Below, in pieces: positions 37,465 through 48,803 of a stretch of DNA of 64,000 bases. The position numbers and the translations under genes are program-made. The notes beneath the pieces are model-generated. The model saw nothing but the letters and a program-made list of their open reading frames with translations. It did no database searches and was not told where the DNA came from. Within the stretch, counting starts at the first letter, position 1. Each line of letters starts with the position of its first letter. This stretch comes from Patiria miniata. Taxonomy: Eukaryota; Echinodermata; Asteroidea; Valvatida; Asterinidae. Location: positions 19,159,162-19,223,161 of the forward strand of contig NW_024037072.1 in the NCBI RefSeq assembly GCF_015706575.1, given 5' to 3'.

Positions 37465-37770
37465 AGGGATATTACGGTCTGGAATACGCCCGATTGCAAA
37501 TACAAAACGCGTTTTAAACGACATGATATTAAATGGAAAGAGCATTTAAAAGTACAATTTAAACGTCCACACAGCCATCCTTTAAAAACTGGAATTTTTT
37601 TGGTGTAATTCTTGCAAGAACCATGCGAGAACGAGGGGGTCACAATTTCGTCCCGAAAAATCGAGCTGTGCAAGTGCTAGTTCTAATTCCAGCCGTCTAG
37701 TGGTCACCTACTGCGGACGTGTAAGAAATAAGATTTGTGAATTGGTGCTTTATGTAATTTATGGTACACA
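37465..37770. mobile_element. TTAA-flanked MITE, copy B (right end decayed)
   Basis: TTAA (37461-37464) followed by AGGGATATTACGGTCTGGAA matches the left end of the element at 19851. The interior corresponds to copy A in reverse: AAAACGCGTTTTAAA, a CACACAGCCATCCTTTAAAAA block, then TGCGGACGTG and GAATTGGTGC. Homology fades near 37770 without a clear terminus, so the right end is truncated or diverged. No coding capacity. Confidence 0.7.
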
Positions 37771-38112
37771 CAACGTGTATCGTACATTGACCTTTTCACT
37801 GAGTGAACATTAAAAAAAAAACTAATACGCCTACAGAGGCTGTTTGCAAAACATGATATAATTTTCGAAGTTCTACCCCACGTAATATTATGTTTACATA
37901 AGTTGATACTGTTGACTGTTATGATGAGAAATGTGTTGTTTTTACACCTAAAGGGACGCATGCCACCTGAGGCGAACCCGAGGGTGCCATACGCCAAGGG
38001 TGTAAAGAACACTTTCCAATATCACGCTGATTAATAATTGTTTTGTTAAATAGGCAAAGCCAATTATTAGAATGTATATAATCACCGCAGTGTACGATAA
38101 CCATAACATCGC
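37771..38112. other. intergenic, nothing seen
   Basis: Short spacer between elements, with an A-run near 37811. No feature supported. Confidence 0.5.
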
Positions 38113-38243
38113 TGGGCAACAATGACGTCATGCTTTGTTTACATGTGTGCACTGCTTCCCTATGGGAGCTTGGAGGTTCTCGTCCGCACCTGACACCCAT
38201 AGGAAAATGCACATGTAAACAAAGCGTGACGTCATTACGTCCC
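38113..38243. mobile_element. 131 bp TIR element carrying CRE and forkhead-like sites
   Basis: Arms of about 37 bases (left from 38113, right to 38243) share AATGACGTCA, GCTTTGTTTACATGTG and TGCA. Each arm therefore contains a full TGACGTCA (38123-38130 and 38227-38234) and a TGTTTAC forkhead-type core. The short interior has its own small inverted CCTATGGG pair. It looks like a MITE that would bring two symmetric transcription-factor sites wherever it inserts. Target duplication not found. Confidence 0.65.
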
Positions 38244-38286
38244 AGGATTATAACTTTGAAATTTCGTGTCGACCTTAAATGCTCAA

Positions 38287-39098
38287 TGAGTGCGTTCGAT
38301 TACTTCCCCCGCGTTTACTCGTGCAAACGCGACAGCGTTCGATTTACCTCTCACGTGACTTCTCGCGCTTACTCGAGCCTAGCCCAAGCAACCGACTCGC
38401 CGAGCCGGTTACTTGGGTAAGTATCCCATAAGGCCATGCAATAAACATGGCTGCCAACGTGACGTCCGGCGGGCGATATTTTTTTCCGTATGCATGGGCG
38501 TAGTTTCGAAGTAAAATGAGTTGCAAGTCAGGTTCTCAGACTTGATTTTCCCTTGAAAAAAATCCTCCAAACCACATATTGGTAAAAGAAAAATGTTCCA
38601 AATGACTAACAAACCTTTTTAAGAGAAAAAAAGAAGTAAAGGAGAAGAAATTAAAAAAAAACATCCAATGGGAATCGAACTCACACCATCGGATTTGTAA
38701 TCCAATGTAGTATCCATGACACTACAGCAGTGACTCGATCGATGTGGTAGTTTTAAACATTATACTATTATAGGGCCCTCCAGCATAATTCTTTATAGTA
38801 GCGAGCATGTGGCATGGAAAAAAATTCGAGTCCGGCGGGCGCCTCATCTCAGGCCGTGTCCGAAACGGGCTCCCAGAGCAGCTACGGCTACGTCTATTGT
38901 CAGCGCGTCCCCGCATATTTTCAATGGGCGTGGACCTAGACCTAGCTCTAGACAGTTGATTCGGATGCAGCCTGTGTCATGTCAAAGTTCACGAAACTTT
39001 ACCCGAAACCGTTCGTTTATTTAGTTCCACTGCGCATGTCTGTCATCACGCGAGGAGCCAGGCGCGAGTAAGCTGGGGGAAGTAATCGAACGCACTCA
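38287..39098. mobile_element. 812 bp element with GAGTGCGTTCGATTACTT ends
   Basis: The left terminus TGAGTGCGTTCGATTACTTC (38287 onward, arm to 38321) is mirrored at 39065-39098. Both arms go on with C5 and a TTACTCG motif. A degenerate internal copy, GCGTTCGATTTACCTC and later CGCTTACTCGAGC, lies at about 38334-38378. No transposase frame is visible; a tRNA-like sequence is carried inside (38661-38732). Immediate flanks show no obvious duplication, so superfamily is open. Confidence 0.6.
38661..38732 (-). tRNA. tRNA-like sequence or tRNA pseudogene (anticodon ACA by position)
   Basis: On the minus strand a box B GAGTTCGATTCCC is preceded by a 5 bp stem TTGGA/TCCGA closing the 7-base loop TTACAAA, which would place ACA in the anticodon position. 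The 3' side ends ATTGGATG and runs directly into a T9 stretch, suitable as a Pol III terminator. However the T stem has a mismatch and I cannot pair the acceptor stem, so a functional tRNA is unlikely. A tRNA pseudogene or SINE head is more probable. It lies inside the 812 bp TIR element. Confidence 0.4.
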
Positions 39099-39740
39099 AG
39101 GGGAAGCAGGTGCCATTCATCAGACGCGCTACGCCTTTCTTGCGCAAATGATGTGAGTGCCGGACGGTATTTGAGTGACACCAATAATGGTGGAACATTC
39201 GTTTTTACCAATTTAACTGTTATATTTAACTGCGTGACTGTTATAGACCAATGAAATTACAGTATCCGAGACACGATATCACAGATAGCTCTCACAAGCC
39301 AGCTGAACGCCAATTAAACCTCCACCGTTGCCTTTGTTGTACAGGTGCCAACGACGATTGTAATGTCTGGCTCGTAAACAAAATAATGCAAAGATCGACC
39401 ATAAGGTAACAGCATTGTGTTGACCGATTTAATGGTCACAACTTCTTGCATAATCATTGTGCATAATTTTTACGCAAAGCACAATAGTCTATAAGTGTAA
39501 AGAGGCCTTGAATTATTGAATGCGCACTAAAAATACAAAGTTGCCTAGTCAATTGACTAAAGAGGCCAAAAAACTGAAACAATTACCTCTGTGTGAGAAA
39601 AAAACATCTTATTGATAACTCTTTTGTATTTTACCTCCAAAAATATATATATGTTTATAAACTGCGAGCAGGCGATGCCAATGAACATCTTTTTGTCGAC
39701 ACTGACGTGTTTTCCGGTTTTGCAGATAATAGTTATCATT
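39099..39740. other. intergenic, nothing seen
   Basis: AT-rich sequence, no supported feature. Confidence 0.5.
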
Positions 39741-39838
39741 GACAGATGGTGTCCAGTTCTCCCCCCCCCCCCCCTCCGCGCTTCCGACATCGTCCCCCGT
39801 CCCCCATGTTGACAAGACATCGCCGCCACTGGTACCAT
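39741..39838 (-). repeat. G-tract repeat fragment (pair with 49662-49767)
   Basis: Contains GATGGTGTCCA, C14 (39761-39774), GTCCCCCGTCCCCC and TGTTGACAAGACATCGCC. The same ordered blocks recur near 49662-49767 with substitutions. The homopolymer sits in the same relative place. It is likely the end of a G-tract transposable element on the minus strand; the other end was not found. Confidence 0.6.
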
Positions 39839-42349
39839 TAATCCATCTCGTATCGCGTCCGAAATCAATCCTTTTGGAGTTGATATTATAACCAATTCTA
39901 ATTTTTTTCTTTTACTTTCCCCCATCTTTTGAGCAAAAATAGTCCCAGAATATTTGTTTGTTTGACTCGTCCATCGTGTTGACAACCATGCATGTCACTT
40001 ACGTACACAATCCACAATCCGATATCAGAGATAACTATCAGATTCTTTAATCTCTAGAATCTGTAGGCCTACAGAAATAATTCCTGATGTGTGTCACTCC
40101 TCTCTCAGGACTGACATTTGAACGCAGGGGAAATACCTTGAAAACGATTTCGAGACGAAAGTACAAGGAACTACGTACCTTTTTAAGAGCGTTACAGAGG
40201 AAACAGACACTCAAATGTACAATTCAGAATAGGGATGGTGATAATAAAGGTAGGGTAATTGCACAATGACAAAGGGAAGTGGCTGGCTGAAAAGTGCACA
40301 TGGAGTTGCAATTAAACTTATCAAAATTCAAAGAAATTCACACATTTGTAAGTCTTGTACAATCGAGCCATCCCAACGAACGGTGCGAGGCCGATAGGAT
40401 CATTGGATTTACATTTTGCATTGTGGATCAAATGCATTAATTCAAAGCTTGATGTTAATTGATAGGCCACAACTTTTCCATGTAGTTCAACCCCCTTTGA
40501 AACATATTTTTCTCCTTCCAGGGTGCATACAAATGCACATAAGGCTATTGAGGTTCAAGATCAATATAACTAGACTTATTCGGTACGAGTTTCAACGTAC
40601 ACGTACTACAAAAAAGCGGACCAATTTCCTCCTCCCCTAATGAGGAAGTTCTCAGGAAAAGTCAAAAATCATTCATGGAGATTGATGACTGCACATTTTC
40701 GCTGTGGTCATCATTAAGTCAATCCATTCCGGTCTGTAGATCACCTTTTGTACCGGTTGATAACAGGTGCCCGGCCACCTGGCAGGTTCCCACCATGCAC
40801 CTTCCTGGTCTCCTGCATATCACCTACATTCAGGTTCCCTGCCCTCCATCCATTTAGGGAGGATCTCCGAGTTTAATTTACCGAGATAGTCCGACGGTCT
40901 GAGCCCCACGCCAATGAAGTGAAAATTCAATTTACTCAAATCAATCTGACGTGACTTTTCAGCCCGCCTGATTTATTTTGAGCAAATAACAGCGACGATG
41001 CGGTGTGGACATTGAGAGGAACGGATGGTCCCAGTCCGCCTATCTTTTACACCTACCATACCAATTAATCATTCGTCATTCGTCTGCGGTGCATATGGGT
41101 TTTGAGCGATATTTCTCTGTTAATATTGTCCATTTTAACGATGTCTTTCTGAAAGATTTATATATTGGATTTTTCATTTGGGAGACGTACATTTTAATTG
41201 ATGGTATGAACCCGATGTTTGTACTGCGCCGGAGAAAGCATGTTGGTTAATTGGCGAGATGTCTGCGCGTGTACGCCTACGTGCTCAAAAGAGTTTTGAG
41301 GAGCGAGTCCCCATCCCAGTAAGCTGGGGAGTGGGCTGTCAGACAGTATAATACATGTACATTATTATACTCGGACGACAATTATGAATTAAACCTGTCC
41401 AATAAAGAACTATCGTTTCATATTTTATTATACTATAGTTTATTCAGTCACAAATGTTTGTGCTGGATGCCAAATAAAAGTACATAATTAAATAATTTAC
41501 GTTTCTGAATGGTGAGAGCATTCTTAAACATTTTTTTTCCATCACCTACTCAGCTTCCTCAAAAGGAATGGAAAATATATTTCGAACAACTCCGAGTATT
41601 TCGAGAGGTCCCTCTAAATTTGCAATGGTAATATTTAAGTGCCGGACCTTAAAGTGGATCGTTGATATCATATTTTGAGAGTAAACGAATTAACTGCTTA
41701 CCTGATCCCTGAATATCGGATTAAGACACCTCTGGTTAGCCTCATCAGTCCGCAAGTTCAAATATTTGTCCAGTAGAAGTTCACCCAAGCTACACAGAGC
41801 AAGTTCGGCCCGGGGCAGGAATGATGCATGACCCCAGCACCTTTTCAAGTCGGATTAAGGTCCGGAGAAAAGGTTGGGAAAGTCACGCGCGTAAAGAAAG
41901 ACTGTCTTAATAATTAAAGACATTGTTTTCCCTGCTCCAAGACTCATACCCATGGTTATTTGTTTAGCAGGATTTGGCGGATCAAATATTTATGAACTTC
42001 GTCCAAGGCATCCCATGAGAAAATGCGCAAAAAAGGCCCCTCAGAGTTTGGATTCAATCAAGCCCTGTTTGACACATTAATGATGTTCGGGCTCGGTCTG
42101 TTTACAATGGCTCTCCCCGTGCTATTTTGAGTTTCAAACCCGTACATGTTATAATGTCAACAATGTTTATAGTTATGGAATAATTACCTTACAAAATAAT
42201 GAAGGGTTTGTTTCCACAATGCGATGAACGCCGTTTTGTTACCTTTCAGAATCCCGCCCTCTTTTGGCTGCCCAAAGTCAGTTTCGACAATATTTAAGAA
42301 TGCAATAATACATTTTTTTTTTGGAATTTAGAAACAACTGTTATATTGT
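39839..42349. other. 2.5 kb intergenic, candidate regulatory patch 41700-42110
   Basis: No gene supported; frames at 40087-40269, 40416-40640 and 41005-41250 (plus) lack domains. The stretch 41700-42110 has balanced composition with two CGGATTAAG motifs about 130 bases apart (near 41717 and 41851), which resemble Otx/Bicoid-type K50 homeodomain sites. That is a motif-level suggestion only. Confidence 0.4.
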
Positions 42350-42571
42350 GTATTTTCGGTAAACACGTCGCCCAAGGACATACATTGCATTTACCTTTTG
42401 TAACCAAGCATATGCATAATTCTGGACACAAAGAATAACGAAATTTCAGCTTCCTCCACCAGGTAAAAATATGAAGAAAAAAAACGTGTTATCATTTATC
42501 GCTAAGGGTAGTAGAATTAATACCCTGGACGTCAGTTGTAAATGCAATGAAGACGTCGTCCAAACTGGGCT
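42350..42571. mobile_element. single arm of the 20.6 kb foldback family
   Basis: From TATTTTCGGTAAACACGTCG to GACGTCGTCCAAACTGGGCT this matches the right half of the element at 20618-21186 in the same order (GGACATA, TAATTCTGGACACAA, GAAATTTCAGCTTCCTCC, CCCTGGAC). The other arm and the loop are absent. It therefore represents a truncated or half-excised copy. Confidence 0.78.
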
Positions 42572-44803
42572 AACTATAGACTGGCCAAAAAAAAACCCAT
42601 GCTATATGCCAGATTGCTTTCTCGAAGTATACTATGCACTTAAATGTGCCAAATTTGCTGCCATGTCCCACGCGTACTGCATGCCGGCTGACCGTCTGAC
42701 CGTACGAAGTTGACGGCTTACCGGATCTGGCAACGAGGTCATTAATTAATTAAACACATGACATCGTGACACCGTTTGAAGAAGGTTGCGGAAGCGGCGA
42801 AGCAGCTGGAGCGATCGAATCAGTAACTATGAAGATGGATTCTCTTTGCGAGCTTGGAGATGTTTTATTGGTGTTACTTCCGACTAGTGGATTTCGCGCT
42901 GGATGAGTGCAAGACCTACGCCGTTGTCATTCGTTAGTACAGCTAATATATCACAAGTTCAATCAAAGGTTAATCACAAGGTTATTAGGCCACAAGCATT
43001 AGGGGATAAACACTGACACAAGAATGACTTTGTCACATTAACTCTCATACTGGTAACTTGAGTTTGGACTGAGTGTCACGTGCTTTACCTGTGGCATTGT
43101 ATTTCGAAATGCGAGCTGTATAATGATCTGGGAAAGAGGCCGCGAGACCAAAAACATGTTTTCGAACTGAAACCAAAACGTGTCGTGCTAAGGAGATTTA
43201 CATATATGTGTCTTAAATGACAGGATTAAACTCGTCTTCGTGACAAGATAGTTTTTCAGGCAGATAAGGCAGCAGCCTCTATCTTGCTCTATCTTGGATG
43301 ACAAATTATCTTGTCAGAGTGATGGATTAATCACTTTATGCACCCAATCATTAGACACCCTGTAAATATGTGTCAGCATGACAGATCTTATTTTAAATGT
43401 GCGGTGCGGTTATCGTTTTCATCATCTCCGGATTTGAACTGTCTTGTACTTGTGTACAGCTCAACAAACGAAAGGTTGACAATTTGTTTGTTCTCGAATG
43501 GATTTCGACGTCAATGTCTGTCGCGAAGACGTCCTCAAACAAAAGAAGAGGGGATAAAAAGACTTGCTCTAGGCTGGTGTTCCGTTGATCGCTGGTTACC
43601 GTATAGGCGTCGAACGAATAACAGCCCTATATACATCAGAAGATGATCGAGTTCGTCCCTAGGGCACTTATCCTACATCTATGTCAGAATGCCTGGTAAT
43701 GTGACTATAGATCGATGTATATCCTACTTCTCAATTCGGATGTCAAGAATTCTGTTGATTGACAATTCCATTTACATTTTAAACTAGGCCAACATTCCAC
43801 AGGGAAAAACCCGACGCCTCAAGCCACCCTCTTTTCCAAAGCTTTAAAAAAAAATACATCACACATCTTGATACATATTTGAAAGGTGTATTTCATCAGC
43901 CAATTTGGAAAATTTTTATGGAGTATATTATGGCCAATTCCAAAAAGTGCCGTTTTTTTCATTTTGTCCAAGGTTTTAATAATTGTCACTGATTAGGAAT
44001 GTAATGGATTTGGGGTGAGGGTAGTTTTTGCAACAATGGTCATTTCTCTTTTTGGAAAAAGACTATTTTGTTTAACATCTTAGATGTTTACTGTTCTGTT
44101 TTGCCCTATACTAATGGTTGGCCATAACTCAATCAATATGTTTCCTATTGGAAGGATTTTTTCGTCGTTGAAAAGCTAATGAAATAAATTCGTCATATAT
44201 TATGTATCAAGATTTGTGATGTATTTTTGAAAGCTGTGAAAAAAAAGGTGGTTTAAGGGTTCGTTTCTTTCAGGACACCTGTAGTTTAATGAACAATTCC
44301 CAACTTTCCAGAATATTTGTTCGGCTCATCTCACTTGCACTCAATCATGCATGGCCAAACGAATGTCGCCCAGTTTCGCCGACCTAAGTTTCTTCCCCTG
44401 CCAAGGATATTGCCTACTATAAGGAAACTATATTTACTTTATCAAAGAAATCGGAGTTATCTAACTTGAAGAGTGATCGTGACCATCACAGTCACTGTAG
44501 TCTTATCAGGATGGACAGAATGCAATTTACCGAATTTCTCATTTCACTTAATTTAAGTTGACCTCAGTCTGTTCTTCTCTGGCTATGGTTGAATAATGAT
44601 ATCGACCACGGAGAAATGAAAATAGCCCGCGGTAGCCTATCCGGAGAACTATGATACAGGTTGTGATTGGAGCCCGGCGGCCCAACTTATAACCAATGCC
44701 GGGTAATGTCAATTGAACCCTGGGTCACCTTTTCCGTGAGCTGACAAAACAGTGCCAACCATTTATTGCAAAGAAAGGTGGCTATCAGGGAAAATAATGG
44801 ACC
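42572..44803. other. intergenic, no gene seen
   Basis: TTAATTAATTAA near 42742 is a dense homeodomain-type core. Overlapping frames at 43338-43646 (plus) lack recognised domains. No element boundaries were found. Confidence 0.45.
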
Positions 44804-45070
44804 CCGGCGAGACTGTTGTAAAAACGTTGTAGTCTCTATACTATAAGGATACGTTAGCATTCGATGCATTATAAATATTCTGGTTGTGTTCACCGGCGAG
44901 ACTTTTGAAAAAACGTTGTAGTCGGTATACTATAAGGATACGTTAGCATTCATTGCATTATAAATATTCTGGTTGTGTTCACCGGCGAGACTATTGAAAA
45001 AACGTTGTAGTCGCTATACTATAAGGATACGTTAGCATTCATTGCATTATAAATATTCTGGTTGTGTTCA
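44804..45070. repeat. three tandem copies of an 89 bp unit
   Basis: Units start with CCGGCGAGACT at 44804, 44893 and 44982. They share AACGTTGTAGTC, a CTATAAGGATACGTTAGCATT block and TATTCTGGTTGTGTTC, differing at only a few positions. Units two and three are more alike than unit one. It is a young minisatellite; no coding role is visible. Confidence 0.95.
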
Positions 45071-46184
45071 CCTTGCTCATTTAATAACATTGAGATGTAC
45101 CTGAAAAAGCGAAACTTATCTCCATGTAGCCTATTTTTATTTTAAAAAAGAAAAGAAATGAAAAGAACTAAGTTCCAAGTACTCCAATTGAAGATATGCC
45201 TCTGACAGATATAAGGAAAGTGCGTGTGACCTAGCTTGTGTCTCTGTCAACAACAGTGTCCACATTTTCCTGATATCAACACTCATCGCGCCCCAGGGGG
45301 AGATTATCCTTATCCACCAGGTAAAGACAAACACACGTCTACGGAAAACTCCCCGTATCTTCAGACTGGCGAATCCTGTATATCCCCGTATTCCACAAAC
45401 CAATGCTTTTAGATGACATTCACCACTATTATGTTCAGGATTCACTGAGATAAAGTTTATTTCCCACTCCTTATAGTTTGACAAAATACATGTTACACAA
45501 TATTCATGATAGGTGGATCATCTGGAAAACAAAGAGAGTTGTTAATATAGATGACTGTCTCTCTTTCTCAAGACAATAAGTTGGACAGTCAGGACTCCAG
45601 TAACAGCCGAGAAAACGTCATTACTTTGAAGTTGAAGGCATGTATCGCTCTCCCTCACGGGGTGCCAGATTTAAAAACAAGGCGAATGAAGAGAAAAGCA
45701 AACGGTTCTCGTAAGAGCAGACAGCAAGTGTTGCAGTGAACCACAAGGAAGAGGGTCAGCAAACACGGGGGAAACAAATTGCATTTTGCCGGTTTTACGG
45801 CTCAAAGCTGGCAGGTCCTGTTCCTGACTGCTGCGACAGGTTTGCGGTGGAATAAACAATGACAGCTTTCGAGACAACATATTGCAATAATTATGATCGT
45901 CTTTCGGAAGCATAACTTATGAGAACATACAGCATAGTGCTGCTGCTGGTCAATATGCTTACGTCATCTTGTACATATATTTAATATTTTTATGTAGATT
46001 TAATGTGTCGGTTTTAGTTTTAAGAATTAGTTGCATTTTCGTTTTAATTTGTATTTATTTTAAGTTTAATTTTGATTTTCGGGTTTTTTTTCATTTTCAA
46101 TTTTTAATTTTTATTTATTTAATAGTATTTTTATTATTATATCATTAAATTATAATATAGTAATAATTTAATTATAATAATTTG
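45071..46184. other. intergenic, AT-rich end
   Basis: No supported gene; the frame at 45137-45484 (minus) has no recognised domain. From about 46030 to 46180 the sequence becomes almost pure A/T with loose TTTTAATTT periodicity; the last part may be the simple-sequence tail of the minus-strand SINE that follows. Confidence 0.5.
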
Positions 46185-46498
46185 GGGGGCTAATCATCCT
46201 TACTGGCAGCTGAGAAGCTGAATTTCGACGGACACGGCTACAACGTGGTCGAGCGGAAGGCATGTAAAGGCAACTTTGGAAGCAGCCATGCGACTCATGT
46301 ATGACCACGGAGCACAGCCAGAGATCGAAAGCGTTTGATTTTTGTGGAGAAAGGAACACCGGAGAGCCCGGAAAAAAAACCTCGCAGCACAGGAGAGAAT
46401 CAATCCACAACTCTACTTACGTATGGTCCAAACCGGGAATCGAACCTGGGCCACAGTGGTGAGAGGCAAGCGCTTTACGCACTAGCCACCCATGCTAA
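46185..46498 (-). mobile_element. tRNA-derived SINE, minus strand
   Basis: On the minus strand a head with box A TGGCTAGTGCG and box B GGTTCGATTCC (plus-strand complements at 46479-46489 and 46436-46446) is followed by a body of about 230 bases and then an AT-rich tail below 46185. The ordering and the near-consensus Pol III boxes are clear. The reading frames on either strand are incidental. Target duplications were not resolved because of the AT-rich flank. Confidence 0.75.
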
Positions 46499-46504
46499 GT
46501 TTTT

Positions 46505-46605
46505 TGCCATGTGTATTTTTATAATTGTATTTGTTTGTTTTTATGATACATGTATGGCGGGTCTCCGCTGTTGGATATCCAATAAATAAATAAACAAAAT
46601 GAATA
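46505..46605 (+). mobile_element. probable LINE 3' tail
   Basis: A short plus-strand segment reads GGCGGGTCTCCGCTGTTGG, then ATCCAATAAATAAATAAAC and A-rich sequence. A polyadenylation-like AATAAA string repeated as a tail is common at the 3' ends of non-LTR elements. It abuts the head of the minus-strand SINE. With no coding sequence the family cannot be typed. Confidence 0.4.
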
Positions 46606-46975
46606 CCTAATACAGGGCACTTTCAGAGACATCCTGGGGGAACATTTTGACAAAACATCTCACGAAAGTGTCAGACGCGGTCCCACTTGACACCATTTCA
46701 GTCTTTCGTTTGTAAATCCTTGGAGAAATCTAACATTCATCTTCTTTTTTAAAGAAAAAAAACCTGCTGTACTGCAAAACAGACTGCGATTTGTATCATA
46801 AGTATTACATGCCAAGGAAAGTGTTCAAAGTCTTGATGGACACAAATGAACAATTTCATTTCGAATACTAACCAAATAAGCCGGAATGCGAGGAACAATC
46901 GGACAAACTTCATTTCATAAATCTGACAGGTTAGACTAATTTGTTTTTCATGATTGTCCAACAGTGGATCCCTTC

Positions 46976-47034
46976 CTTTTATTTGTTTTTAATATGCTTT
47001 ATCCTCTTTTATTTGTTTTTAATATGCTTTATCC
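46976..47034. repeat. two tandem copies of a 30 bp unit
   Basis: CTTTTATTTG followed by TTTTTAATATGCTTTATCC occurs at 46976 and again at 47006, nearly identical. Local slippage duplication. Confidence 0.9.
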
Positions 47035-47636
47035 CCAAGATGTTTCTTTGTCACCAAATATGTCAGTAGGTAAATTGAATGGCCTACAATTACATGTATG
47101 GACTCCAAAACCCGTGTTGTAAACATGACGTCACGATGACGCACTTTGATTCCAGAAAGGTACGATATAGTTCCCGAGCGAGTGCAAATTTAAGTTACTT
47201 GCAGTCAATCTGTGACGTGCCCGATAGGTTGCCGGATCATGACACGACTTGCAAAACGTGTCTGAGGACCTCAATGCCATCCTCAAGATGTGAGTGGATC
47301 AGCCTTAACGCATAGAAAACTACCCGATGAACGTCAAACGGCTGGTTATGATTCGTCTTTGTTACATATGACTTGTTTAGACCATCTCATGTTAATCCAA
47401 ATTAAGTTAAACAACAGCTGTTTACAAACCAATAATAGCCTGTTCCGCAGTCAAACATAATTTCATCATTGCACACACATCAATTTGGTCATGGTCTGGA
47501 TTTTTATATGACTTTTTTAAACATAAATATTTGTAATTGTTTTTGGTCCTCTAATGGGGGATAACCAGCTATATTATACAGATGCATATATCCCATTTCA
47601 GTCAATTTAAAGTCGTACAAGAAACAAACAACGTTT
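47035..47636. other. intergenic, nothing seen
   Basis: No supported gene or element. A TGACGTCA site lies at 47126-47133. Confidence 0.5.
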
Positions 47637-48242
47637 AGTACTCGTACTCGTACTCGTTCTCATGAACATATTTTCGTACTCGTTAACGTAGTCGCGTACT
47701 CATGGAAATGTACTCGTAGGCCGATTCGTATCGTACTCGCAAGAAAATAATCCATACTTGTGCTATAGTACTCGAACATATGAAACCAACATTCGTATAA
47801 TCGTATATCATACTTATGAAACTATTTTCTCGCTAAATGTTTTACTTTATTAGAGCTATTCAGTGGAAACGTATATTCCATTCTCCACTTACTGGGAAGG
47901 TTTAGCATATCAAAAGGGCTCACCTTTAATCCAATGTTACAGTCATCGTTTTTCCATTACTGTCTATAATTCACAGCAGAATGTCACTGCGAATGACGTG
48001 TACTCATTGAAAAGTACCCGTGCTCGTACTCGTACTCGTATGTGGAAATGTTATCGCGCTTATATGATATTTAAAAAAAAAGTCTTCTACTCGTACTCAT
48101 GTACTCGTATACTCGTACTTGCACCTTTACTCGTGTACTTGTGGAATGTGCCTCGCACTCGAACTTGGGAAAATAATGCACTTCACTCTTACGCCTACAA
48201 ATTGACTCGTACGTACACCCCCTGGACAAAGTACTCGTGCCT
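47637..48242. repeat. degenerate TACTCG hexamer array
   Basis: Blocks of TACTCG/GTACTCGTA recur irregularly at 47637-47780 and again at 48010-48242, often interrupted by CATGGAAATG or ATATGAAAC-like spacers. The middle (about 47800-48000) has few copies. It looks like an old hexamer satellite broken by substitutions and insertions, or a structured element using the hexamer as a module. The plus-strand frame through it contains RTRT runs, a by-product of the hexamer. Confidence 0.85.
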
Positions 48243-48727
48243 ATAGACATAATCTCCACTACAACACTGCAAGTTCAGGACTATAAACTTCCCAACTGCT
48301 GTTTTGACAAAGGAATGACCTTTTTGATGTTCACAAACTGGGATACATAATTGTATTTTGCCCCGATGAAACCTTGGTATGAAGTCCTGTGTCGTCTTAC
48401 ATTCTCAAATCCCGCAACACGTGTTGTCTCCCCCCCCCCCCCTAGTTACGCTTCACATTCAAATTGATTATCAGCACGCGCCGAGAGTGTGGCCGAGTGT
48501 TCCCACGAGCAATCAGCTGAAAAGGTGCGCGCCAGACGAGCCATATTCACACTGTCCTTCAGATGCATTTTTGGCGCCAAAATGGTAATCATTAGACCGG
48601 AGTGCAGGAATGCAATGTTTCAACACTTTGTCATCTCCGTTTCAGCTAGTTTATGTTTATGTGTCCGTGTATACAGAGCGCATCCAGGGGGATACAAATA
48701 AACAAAAACAAATAAGCGAATAATATT
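48243..48727. other. intergenic, C13 run
   Basis: C13 at 48430-48442; otherwise no supported feature. Confidence 0.5.
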
Positions 48728-48803
48728 ACTATCCTTCTGAAGCTCGAGAAGATCTGTATAATGATACTATCCTTCTGAGGCCCAAGTAGGTCTGTATACC
48801 ATC
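48728..48803. repeat. two tandem copies of a 38 bp unit
   Basis: ACTATCCTTCTGA starts at 48728 and 48766, with matching (A/T)(A/G)G(A/T)CTGTATA later in each unit. The copies differ at several positions, so this is older than the 27 bp duplication at 30835. Confidence 0.8.

Noticed and set aside
39557..39985. 142-codon minus frame
   Set aside because: Runs through the C14 tract of a G-tract repeat, giving a false glycine run.
47863..48246. 127-codon plus frame with RTRT runs
   Set aside because: Produced by the TACTCG hexamer array, not a gene.
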